A stretch of DNA of 64,000 nt from Henckelia pumila. Its lineage: Eukaryota; Streptophyta; Magnoliopsida; Lamiales; Gesneriaceae. Positions 12,570-22,051 of this stretch are shown here, piece by piece. Where the stretch lies: assembly GCF_033568475.1 (NCBI RefSeq), contig NC_133121.1, forward strand, positions 134,820,375 through 134,884,374, given 5' to 3'. The position numbers were made by a program, and so were the translations under genes. The notes beneath the pieces were generated by a model. The model saw nothing but the letters and a program-made list of their open reading frames with translations, made no database searches and was not told the DNA's origin. Each line of letters begins with the position of its first letter. The first letter of the stretch is position 1.

Positions 12570-13168
12570 TTCTAAAAAGCGTGTCGAAGCTTGGGAGCCA
12601 AGCTTTAAGCTTTTTAAGTTTAAGCGTGATTGCTACGAGTTTCAGCGTACGCTTAAGCATAAAAAAATATTTTAAATTTAAACTATAATTTTATTCATCT
12701 CAAACAAATTAACAGAATAAATTATGAATAAATATAATAAGTTAAGTGTAATGCATTAATTCTTTGTGACATAAAATTCAATGTATTTCATCATTCATTT
12801 TATATCTCGTGTCATCGAACATATATAAACTAAATTAATTGGTCTAATTTAAAACATTAGCTGTAAAATCCCTCAATATGTACTGCATTCACATCATCAC
12901 TACACTTAACCATAAAATATTGTAAATTTTTAACATTGATAACAATCACTCACTAATAAAATCGTTAATTTATGATATATTTTTGTTATATTAATCAATT
13001 TTTGTTTTTATAAAAGTCACATTTAAACATATTTAACGACACTTAACATGGTCAACCTATGTCTGACCGTTTTTTTTATCGCTTTTGACCGAAGCGAAAC
13101 ATTTTGAAAAAGTTTCAAGCTTAAACGAGATTAAGCAAAGCTTAATCAAACTTTTTAAAACACTGAGT
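12568..13168. mobile_element. Probable hAT-like MITE
   Basis: The left end GGTTCTAAAAAGCGTGTC and right end TTTTTAAAACACT form a loose terminal inverted repeat. Internal words AAGCTT, TTTAAGC and GCTTAA recur in mirror order at both sides (12590-12650 and 13080-13150). There are no coding frames. No confident target duplication was found. Confidence 0.4.
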
Positions 13169-13427
13169 ATATCATATTAGTGGAGTTAGAGTAGAGAATT
13201 GTGGCCTCATTTTCCCCTATTACTAGAGAAGATAGAAGGAAAGATGAAGTTAAATTTTCTTCTAATAAGCAAACGTAGCTGGCGATCACCTAAATATTTT
13301 TTTTTTGGAGTACCTAAATATATATTTATTAAGGGCTTTCAAATTAATTTGAAAACTCATTGGGAATAAATGTCAGATTAGGAAAAGAATTTTTTTTTTT
13401 TAAAAAAAAAATAAGCACTTTTGTAAT

Positions 13428-13688
13428 TTTATTTGTGTTTGGTTGGGCTTCTAAGAGCTTTAAAAAGCACTTAATTAAGCTAAACTGGTGCTTTTTTCAA
13501 AAGCCCAAAAATGTGGCTTTTAAGTGCTTCTCTGATTTCTATTTTTGTTTATTAAATTAAATAAGTGTTTTTCATTTATTTATCCAAACACAAAAATACT
13601 ACAACTCTTATTTAAAAAAATATTTTTAAAAATCAACTTAAAAAGCATTTTTTTTATATAGAAAACTTCTGGAACCAAACGCACTGTA
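13428..13688. mobile_element. MITE with GTTTGGTT-type ends
   Basis: The left side reads GTGTTTGGTTGGGCTTCTAA with GCTTTAAAAAGCACTT, and the right side reads AACTTAAAAAGC and ACTTCTGGAACCAAACGCAC, its approximate mirror. The ends resemble the better-defined MITE at 59263-59458. Confidence 0.45.
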
Positions 13689-13879
13689 AATATATTCTTA
13701 TTTTCGGTCTTTATAATATTGTAATGCAAATGGAGCCAGCTATTTGCTTTGCTTGTCAAGTTTCTCTTGGAATAAAAGTAAATAGATATAAACTTAAAAT
13801 TTTATTTTTTTTTAAAGCATTCCATTTATTGTTGATTTTGCAGCTTCCAGTATGAAACGTGTTTCAGTTTCTAAGGTGG

Positions 13880-15064
13880 AGAAAATGGAACAGTGCCAAA
13901 AATATAATACAGACACACCTACGTACTCAAGGAAGAAATAGATGCAATAAAGTTAGCTTTGAATGCCCCCAAACTAAGAAACAAATTAAAGGGCATGCAT
14001 TTACAGGTGTAAATGAACAAAATAAATTGACCACAAATTGTGTCCAAGTTGGTGGAATAGCAAAACTCTTGGCCAGATGTCAGAAGTTCGATTTCTCCTA
14101 TCAACACCTTCTTGGACTAGTCTGTCACGCAAGGCTTGCCTAGTGTGTTCTTGGACTAGTCTGTCACACATGGCTTGTCTAATGTGGTTTACCTGGTTAA
14201 CATAGTTTGCAGGTCATAGCGTTAGTCCGAGGGTTTACCCAGTGCACACCGAATATAGCGGCTGCGGGTTTTCACGTCACAAAAAAAAATTGACCACAAA
14301 TTGAGAGATCACGACCTTGTTTGGGTTTTATTTAGTACCTAAAATTAAATTATTTTTTATTTTTTATTTATGAAATATTATCCACATGCATTTAATGTGG
14401 TAAGTAAAATTAATGGATGCTGACTATTTTTAATTGCTCCATTTTATTTTTGTACAGTTTTGGGCTTTCAACTAATTTGCTAACCTTTCTTCTATCTAAA
14501 ACTGTTAAAAACCATAAATTATTTTGTAATCTTGGCATGCTCAGTTGCGTCCATACATTAATTTTCTAGGATATCAGAATTTTTAGTTAATTTTGGGAAC
14601 ATAGAATATCTTCACTTGTGTATAACCAAAAAATGAAAAAAAAAGACTAAAGAAAACGGTTTAATTATATTATATAATTTTGATTCTAACTAATAAAATT
14701 AATTGACTATACACGTTTTCCTGCTCAAATAAAATTAATTAATTGGTAATGTTCAAGTAGAAATAGTGAAACAAGTTGATCGCACCACTTTGACTAATGA
14801 GATGGCTACGCACTTGTGTAATATCGTGTGATATCTACGTATACTGATATACATGTCACTGTATAGGACCGATTGTTTTTATCAAAAGTTATAACTTTTG
14901 GTAATTAGACAATTTAAATCTTTTAAATTGTACGGTATAGCCCAAATTAACACTACTTTTCAATTATTAGGATGACCAGTTATTACACCCCCAATACATT
15001 TAGCATTATTCAAATAATAATCTTATAATGCGAGCATATATATATAGTTACGAGAAATGAGAAG
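13880..15064. repeat. Duplicated segment, copy B (contains a SINE)
   Basis: Matches copy C (42556-43815) almost throughout, including both flanks of the SINE, and matches copy A (10600-11465) apart from the SINE. Shared words include ATAATACAGACACAC, TTAAAGGGCATGCATTTACA and GCATTATTCAAATAATAATC. There is no coding sequence. Confidence 0.85.
14041..14288 (+). mobile_element. tRNA-derived SINE, copy 1
   Basis: The head has RNA polymerase III promoter features: an A-box-like GTTGGTGGAATAG and a B-box-like AGTTCGATTTC. The body contains GGACTAGTCTGTCACGCA twice (near 14113 and 14150), and the tail is a short poly-A run. A perfect 15-bp target duplication, ATTGACCACAAATTG, flanks it at 14026-14040 and 14289-14303. 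Insertion happened before the segment was duplicated, since copy C holds the SINE at the same site. Confidence 0.85.
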
Positions 15065-15071
15065 CGGAGAA

Positions 15072-15440
15072 AATTCATGCTTGAAATTAAAGAATTAACA
15101 TAATTTGTCTCAATAAAATTAAACATAATGAAATTTAAAAAAAATGAAAATAAATATCTAGTCATTGAAATATAACGTGCGACATAAGAAATTGCCTGAA
15201 ATTAAGCTAGCCATAAAAAAGTCAGCCTCCACTTTTATTTACCGATATCCCTACAGATCTCCCAAAAGAACCAAAGTCTTAATCCATAAGAATATGTCGC
15301 TAATGGTGATGTCAAAAGCGTTGAAATATGAGGACCACAATGGTGATATCAATTTGTGTTTCCAAATCTATAATTGAAAAATGAGGACCAAGTTCAATTA
15401 TGTTACAAATAAAGGTGAAAAATAACTATGTTTAATTTTG
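15072..15440. repeat. Direct repeat, first copy (second at about 16318-16735)
   Basis: Both copies share TTCATGCTTGAAATTAAAGA, CATTGAAATATAACGTGCGA, CCTACAGATCTCCCAAAAGA and GAGGACCAAGTTCAATTATG. The second copy is extended by repeats of the AATTATGTTACAAATAAAGG type. A third partial match starts at about 55075. The repeats bracket the BAP31 fragments at 15452-16046. Confidence 0.75.
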
Positions 15441-15451
15441 TTACAAATATG

Positions 15452-16046
15452 GTCCTACCAAGAATCTTTGCTCATTTGCATGTGGCAAATAAATATAAGT
15501 TTAAAAGACTTGACTTGATACAAACCCTTCATTGCCAGTTCTCTACGTGGCCGAATCTTCACCATCAAAAGGAATGCCACAAAGCCCTCCAAACATACAA
15601 ATTAAATAGAAAGAACAATGGGGAGTATGTTTTCAATCTTTTTCGAAGAAGTAACGTATCCGTCCATTAAGATGAAAAAGTGAGTCTAATGGTATTCACG
15701 AGTACCATTTTGCGATTCAATTTGAAAAAGGAAATGAACACTAGCCTAGATTCAAGGAAAATCATCCATCCATTGCAAAATATGTGAGCCAGTTTCTATC
15801 TCTTTCTTGAAACCGAAAAAACCAAAACAAATGAAAAATTTTCTCTCGTGCCGAGGTTTGATAAATAGATCCTACATTCGATATCCCTTTTCCAACCAGA
15901 AAAAGTCAGTCAATCTAAATTTCATGTCATCAAATATTTCAACTCATTATTTATGGTTTTTGTCAATTTCAGTAGCCAAGAGCTTGATTCTGAAGATTTT
16001 GGTTATCTTCCAAAAGACGATTGATGGGTTACGCCTAAAAATATAA
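15452..16046 (-). pseudogene. Rearranged BAP31 gene fragments
   Basis: About 15505-15640 matches the start of the BAP31 coding region at 63824-63930, in the same orientation. About 15810-16030 matches the 3' end of the same gene and its downstream flank (61206-61412), including AGCCAAGAGCTTGATTCTGA and TTATCTTCCAAAAGACGAT. The order on the plus strand is reversed relative to the intact gene: the 5' part comes first, then the 3' part. This is what the junction between two tandem gene copies would look like. Almost all of the protein-coding sequence is missing, so nothing functional is encoded. Confidence 0.8.
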
Positions 16047-16317
16047 CTGGGCCTGAGCCTAATCATGAAGGTTCACTCCAGATATTTTTGAGGCCCATGC
16101 TATATATTTAATTTAAGCAGACCCTGATTTCCACAAAAACTCATAAGAGGCTCAAGCCCGTAAAACTCTCCGAACATTTATAAATAGCTAAAGTTACCTC
16201 ATTATTATACGTACACACTTTTTTTTGCACTATAACGCTCTAATCTTGACTATTATTTCTTGAGTAATCACTAACTTGAACTTAAGTCTCCCAACATTCT
16301 AATTGATAAGCTCAGAA

Positions 16318-16735
16318 AATTCATGCTTGAAATTAAAGAATTAACATAATTTGTCTCAATAAAATTAAACTTAATGGAATTTAAAAAAATGAAAATAAAT
16401 ATCTAGTCATTGAAATATAACGTGCGACATAAGAAATTGCCTGAAATTAAGTTAGCCATAGAAAAGCCAGCCTCCACTTTTATCCCTACAGATCTCCCAA
16501 AAGAACCAAAGTCTTAATCCATAAGAATATGTCGCTAACGGTGATGCCAAAAGCGTTGAAAAATGAGGACCACAATGGTGATGTCAATTTGTGTTTTCAA
16601 AATCTAAAATTGAAAAATGAGGACCAAGTTCAATTATGTTACAGATGAATTGAAGGGAAAAAAGAACCACGTTCAATTATGTTACAAATAAAGGTGAAAA
16701 ATAACCACGTTCAATTTTGTTACAAATAAAGGGAA
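16318..16735. repeat. Direct repeat, second copy
   Basis: Partner of 15072-15440, running directly into the X8 upstream-region copy that starts at about 16550. Confidence 0.7.
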
Positions 16736-18826
16736 AAAAAAACCTTTTAGAATACACATTTTTCTTCAGCACTAAATTAGTTTCATTTTTCAAACCAGAG
16801 ATCATACATAAATCTCATTTCATATTTTCAGATATATTCGAAAAATAAATATTAAATTCATAAAAAATTTAAATTTTCTCAACTAGTGCTTTTGTTTTAA
16901 TCAATGTTTTTATAATCAGACTTATAAAATTCACAAGAAAAACGTTTCAACCATTCGGAAAATAATAATACAAAATATTCATATATACTCAAATTTTAAA
17001 ATTCTTAAATATATATAATAACATATATACTTACCAAAGTAACTACAATATATAAATACTATTTTTAAAAATCTTAAAACAAAATAAAAATGTATACGTA
17101 ACCCCCAAAAAAAGGTTTACATTTTAATATAGGAAAATAATATTTTTATGGGAAATAAGATATATTTGTTTGCCAGTTCAAGGTCGGTCCAATCTCTTTT
17201 TGATCGGTTCTGAATAGGTGAACCGAAAAAATGATCGATTCATAGTCGAACTGATCGAATCAAACGATACAGTCTGGTTTTTAAAATATTGATATTAGGA
17301 AACCTAATAAAATATTGGGATCATAGGAACTTTGAAAACTTCACAACTATTGTAGATTGATAAGAGGGAAAATAAGTTTTTTGGTCCAGTAACTTTACCC
17401 ACTTTGGGTTTTGGTTCATTAATTTTTTCGATGAGGGTTTTGGTACACTAACTTTGCATTTTCAGTGTTTTTTAGTCCAACTGCATACGTGACAGCTTCT
17501 GATTGGTCCACATCATCATTTTAGACCAATCAGAAGTTGACATGTATGCAGTTGGACCAAAAAACACTGAAAATGCAAAGTTAGTGTACCAAAACTCACA
17601 TTGAAAAAGTTAATGGACCAAAACCAAAACATAGACAAGTTAATGGAACAAAAAAATTATTTTTCCTTAATAATATTTTAAAATTTTATAATCACCCTCA
17701 TAAAATGTGTGTCGTTATGGCCAACCTAATGGCGAGCTATGATGGGTTGTGGCTCTCGCCAGATTACATAAATCCGTTGTATTGATCCGTCTCACTACCT
17801 AAAAAAAACTCTATCTATATTCTTGGGTACAACACTATAAATGATAAAATTCTATATGATAATGGGGATAAATAGCAACTTTTTTTTTTTACGGTGGGTA
17901 TAAAAATAGTAATTGTTATTGTTATTAGTAATGGTAACCTACAAATTTATAAGACTCTGTTAATAAATAATAGTCATACTAATACATTATAATAAAATAA
18001 TAATCATAAATTGTATTGAAAACTTCATGAGTAAAATGATTTGTAAAATCGTGATATGATTTATCCTATAATATAATTACTGACCACTCAAAAATTAATG
18101 CAGGTTGTCCCGATCAATCTTTAATATTCCTTCTTTTTGCATGTGATATTGTTTTTTTCCTAATAAAGACAAGGTTAGAAAACTGTTCTTCCCTTTTGCA
18201 GCATATTATATATAGGAACTGGTGACGTCCCGTGAATTGTAAAACAAGGTGCCTAAGCAGGATTTTACATCTAAGCTAGCTATGGGCTAATCATAAATTT
18301 TTCTTTTAAAAAAAAAAACGATCGTCAAAATACATAATAAACCTAAAATATATGGATAATATATCATATCATAACAAACTTAGAAGTGAATTTTTTTTAA
18401 CAAATATAAATCATGTTTTTTTCTCAGAACACGAACCAAAGTGTAACCCCAATCTAATATCTATATAAAACGAGTTATATAATAAATTAAACGTATCAAC
18501 AAGAATATTTCTTTTATCAAGAAGGTTTCTGAAGATGTACAGAATCCACACCGATAAAAATTGAGAGTATTTAAGGAAATAAAGTGTAGTAGAATTACAC
18601 GTCGATCTTTTCGTTGGCTTTCAAATACGCCCGAGGTCGACAGATTTTTAATCGCATTTATTTTGGGGGTCATCTATCAGCTCCTCTCGTAGATCGGTGC
18701 GGTTTTACGAAGCGTTCAAGCTTTGGTTTTTCCTATCCGAAGAAGGTCACAGGGCTTCAAGGAAGCCGGTGCTTGCTTTACCCGATCGGTAGCTTTGCTC
18801 ACTCCCAATGTTTGCTCAATGATTGA
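16550..18826 (+). pseudogene. Orphan copy of an X8 gene upstream region
   Basis: This region parallels 55075-56430, the upstream region of the X8 pseudogene at 56464. Shared blocks include AAATGATAAAATTCTA, ATGCAGGTTGTCCCGATCAA, AACCTAAAATATATGGATAA, the TATA-like GGCTTTCAAATACG (GGCTTTTAAATAGG in the other copy), CCGAGG-GTCGACAGA, and TTTTACGAAGCGTTCAAGCT. Homology ends near 18826, just before the signal peptide would begin, and unrelated DNA follows. An additional block of about 900 bp (about 16915-17815), absent from the other copy, includes the foldback at 17364-17668. It has no coding region of its own. Confidence 0.75.
17364..17668. mobile_element. Foldback MITE, arms about 140 bp
   Basis: Left arm 17364-17505 and right arm about 17525-17668 are near-perfect reverse complements (for example GTACACTAACTTTGCATTTT against AAAATGCAAAGTTAGTGTAC), with a loop of about 25 bp. 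The element is non-coding. RNA from it would fold into a long hairpin. Confidence 0.8.
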
Positions 18827-19509
18827 TCAAAAGCCACTACTTGAACACAACATATTCAAAGTGATGAAGAAGACCAAGATGATACCGAAGGAACATCCGA
18901 AACTACGACGGGAGGAAATGCGAGTGAAGTAGAATAAAATGTAATAGATTTGTAATATTAAGTCATAAAATATTAAGATGTTGAAATTCTAATATATTGT
19001 TTATTTAATAAATGTAATAGATTTTCATTATGGAGATATGAAATATTTGATTGAGATTCTTTAAAGAATATGTCTTATTAAAAATTTGTTTAAAAATTTA
19101 AAAAAAATTAAATTTCGAAGGTGCAGCGCCCCAGCACTGAATTGGCAACGCTGGGGCGCTTCCCCTTCGAATTAAATTCGAAGGTTTAGCGCCCCAGCGC
19201 TGCAAATTAAGCGCTGGGGCTCTGCACCTTCGAATGTAAATTCAGAGTTGGGGCGCTGAACCTTCGAATTTAGCGCTGCCAATGCAGTGCTGGGGCGCTG
19301 GAATTTTTTATTTTTTTAAAAAAATGGCACGGTTTAGCCCAGACCCTGAACCGGCGGTTAACCGGACCGGAACCGCCGGTTCACCGACCCGGACCGGAAC
19401 CGGCCATTGGCGGGCCGGTTAAGGGTTGGCTAAATGCAAACCCGGACCCGGCGGGTTCGACCCGGACCGTAAAATAGTTTGAGACTGGATTCTTTATGGA
19501 TAGTTTGAG
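18827..19509. other. Transposon-derived DNA before the gypsy element
   Basis: About 18830-19110 is AT-rich and unassigned. About 19320-19460 is rich in ACCGGACCGGAACCGGC words, a composition often found at ends of plant hAT elements. No transposase is visible. Confidence 0.4.
19114..19300. repeat. Cluster of GC-rich hairpins
   Basis: Two hairpins of about 58 bp, at 19114-19171 and 19177-19234, both begin TTCGAAGG and end CCTTCGAA (or a close variant), with CAGCGCCCCAGC paired to GCTGGGGCGC. A rearranged third set of the same words fills 19241-19300. This is a GC island in AT-rich surroundings. It is probably transposon subterminal DNA, but the parent element is not identified. Confidence 0.7.
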
Positions 19510-19632
19510 TGTAGTAACCCAGAGACCATTTTAAGATAATAATATGGTAAACATGATTAAGGGTTGGTAATTAATCAATTTCGGAGTATTATTGGACTTC
19601 GGAAGAAAATTTGGGCTTTTGACTTTGGGCCG

Positions 19633-19910
19633 GATCGGAAGCTCCGAACCCAGATCAGAAGCTCCGATCCCAGCCACTTCGGAAGCTCATCGGAAGCACC
19701 GAGATCGGATGCTCCGATCCAGGAACGGAAGTTTCGATCTCCAGCTGCCAGCAATGCTCGATGACTCAGCCGCGAGTTTTGACAAGTGTTGAACATAGAG
19801 CAGATCGGAAGCTCCGATCGTCGGATCGGAAGTTCCGATCCTGGCGTGTCCTGCATGCACGCAATGAGCTGGATCGGAAGCTCCGATCCCGAAATCGGAA
19901 GTTCCGATCC
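19633..19910. promoter_or_regulatory. Array of near-palindromes upstream of the LTR TATA box
   Basis: At least seven copies of a 17-bp near-palindrome of the form GATCGGAAGCTCCGATC lie here, the best at 19803-19819, 19824-19840 and 19872-19888, with weaker ones near 19633, 19653, 19703 and 19723. The array ends about 20 bp before the TATA box and recurs in the 3' LTR (about 25789-26067). It may be an enhancer or a protein-binding array; this is inferred. Confidence 0.7.
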
Positions 19911-19927
19911 TGACCGAGAATTTTGCC

Positions 19928-19935
19928 TATAAATA
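19928..19935 (+). promoter_or_regulatory. TATA box of the gypsy 5' LTR
   Basis: TATAAATA within GCCTATAAATAGG, placed in the LTR as expected for the U3/R boundary and conserved in the 3' LTR near 26084. Confidence 0.75.
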
Positions 19936-21088
19936 GGTCTCGTTCGATTTCATTTTGAAATACGAATTTCCGAGTTTCTTTCTTCAGTTATATAGTGTGA
20001 GATATACACTTGAGGGCTCTATCGGTTATAATAGAGGTTCTGGAATAACCAAGTTGTGATTATAGTCATCCGGGACTAGCGACTTCAAAGGGCTATCGAC
20101 GGACGAAGGTATAGTCCGGGAATCTATTTAAGTTTTGGGAGTACTTATTAGCTTAGTTAAGGCTTATAGAATTTATGTAGTGATACGGTGAACTTTTGAA
20201 TATAGGCTTGGAACCTAGGATCCTATTATACTTGAACTAGCCTAGAGGTACGTACACATCGACTGAGATTGCCAGCGAGTATACATGTTTATATGTTGCA
20301 TTTATTTGGCATTATTATATGGCATGATGTATGATTTATCGCTTTCTATACTCATATGTCATGTGCATATACACGTTGAACATATACCTTGTTATACCTG
20401 ACTATAGAGCCGCTAAGCTCTATACTCGATAGTCTGTCACTGAGAGTACCGCGACGGCGGGGGCATTTATGTCTGTCTACTCTGGTGTACTAGACGAGTG
20501 TGGTTGCACCCAGAGGTTGATTCGTACGGTGGCAGCACTCATGTGGCGCCGGTACTGAGCATGACTTTTTCAGATGACCCTGTACCAGTTATCATGTTGC
20601 ATGCATTATATACATATGTTTACTCATGTCTATGTACTGGGCGTTAGCGCTCACGTCCTAGTTGTTATCTTGGACACCCTATTCCATGGGGCAGGTCGCA
20701 GGATGGACGGAGCTGGTAGTTCAAGGCAGGACTAGGGAGCAGGAGCCTTGAGGATTTTATTATACAGCAGAATTTCGATATAGCTGTATAATGTTTACTA
20801 TTTAAGTTTTCGATTTGGTTGTATCACTACAGTATTAAGCCTGGATTATTTACTAAGCTGATATGTAAATTATGATTATGTTTCCGCATGTTTTTACTCT
20901 GTTAAGTATTTTGCTGTATTAAGTTTAATGCATGCTATTAGTTGCCAGTTAGTATGTGATTCCATGCAGGGTCACTAAATTTTTTGTATCAGAGCATGCT
21001 TAGATTTTGGGATTAGTACTTGGGATTTAGTCTAGTCTTGAGTAATTCTTGCGCATTTGGGATTTTAATGTGCAATTCTTTTCAGGAT

Positions 21089-22051
21089 ATGACTGACGAG
21101 AGTCACGGTAGTGTTGGCCAGGGAGGTGGTCATCATCATCGCCGCCATCATGATGATCAACATCGTCATCATGAGGGTAGACGTCGCTACTCTATTAATA
21201 AGTTCATGCAAGTAGGACCAAAACCTTTGGTGGGAGGCGAGAATCCTGAACAGGCGAGGAGTTGGATGTCTAAACTCGAGAGTACTTTTCGTGCTTTCGA
21301 TTGTTCTGAGGATCAGAAGCTGGAAGTTCTAGAATTTGTTCTAGAGGATCGAGCACGTTTTTGGTGGGATGCCAAGGCTGCTCAGGCACGTACTGAGAGA
21401 GGACAGGTGACTTGGGAGGATTTTTGTCGGGAGTTTCAGAAATTGTATTTTCCTCCGGCTGTTCGCCAAGCACGATCTATGGAGTTGCTTACTTTGAGGC
21501 AAGGATCAATGACTATTGATCAATATCAGCAACGATTCCTTGATATGCTACCTTTCAGTCCTCATATCAATGAGAGTGATGCGTCGAAGTATGATATGTT
21601 TCTACAAGGTTTGAAACAAGATATATACTCTCAGGTTGTCGTCTGTGATGACCCGGTATCTTTTGAGACTTTGGTGAACCGTTGCCGTCTTGTGGAGACT
21701 AGCAACAGGCGGGCACAGCTGATAAAGCCAGCACAGCCTAGTGGAACTTTTGAGCCTCGAGCTCAATCTGTTGTGCAATCTGGACCTACATCTTCTTCTA
21801 CTCCTACTACTTCATCTGGATCTCGTGGTTCACGAGGTATGTTCCGTTGCGGAAAGAAGAAGAAGAAGGAGGAATTTTGTAGCCATTGTGGAGGGAAGCA
21901 TCCTGCAGCTTCATGTCGGAGAGCTACTGGTGCTTGTTATATTTGCGGTCAGCAGGGACATCTGCGGAGAGATTGTCCTCAGCGCATGGGTTCTGCTAGT
22001 GGATCAGGATCACAGGTTGGATCTCAGGCTTCTATTGTTCCACGTCAGTAG
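21089..22051 (+). pseudogene. Gypsy gag region
   Basis: From the ATG at 21089 the frame encodes a His/Gly-rich N-terminus, then the retrotransposon gag core (landmarks ARSWMSKLESTF, RARFWWDAKAAQ, WEDFCREFQKLYFP), a Ser/Thr-rich linker and two zinc-knuckle-like motifs (CSHCGGKHPAASC and CYICGQQGHLRRDC). The gag protein would coat element RNA in cytoplasmic particles. A TAG at 22049-22051 interrupts the frame in a region where the reading frame simply continues into protease, so gag and pol were one open frame before decay. The upstream TTG-started extension at 21020 is not needed. Confidence 0.85.

Larger units (their letters stand above)
19510..20979 (+). repeat. Gypsy 5' LTR
   Basis: Begins TGTAGTAACCC and ends CACTAAA, where the 3' LTR ends CACTATA, so the original canonical end is mutated in both. 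It contains the palindrome array described separately and a TATA box, and matches 25666-27134 over its full length. Confidence 0.92.

Noticed and set aside
14041-14110. Possible tRNA gene (A-box and B-box-like words)
   Set aside because: No cloverleaf can be closed, and the region is flanked by a 15-bp target duplication and ends in poly-A, so it is a SINE.
19800-19815. AGATCGGAAG words identical to part of a common sequencing adapter
   Set aside because: They continue as CTCCGATC, not as the adapter, and occur in many places in both LTRs as part of a palindrome array, so they are genomic.
19564-19856. Open frames on both strands in the 5' LTR (and again at 25720-26012)
   Set aside because: They come from the palindrome array, which lacks stops on both strands. 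They are not genes.
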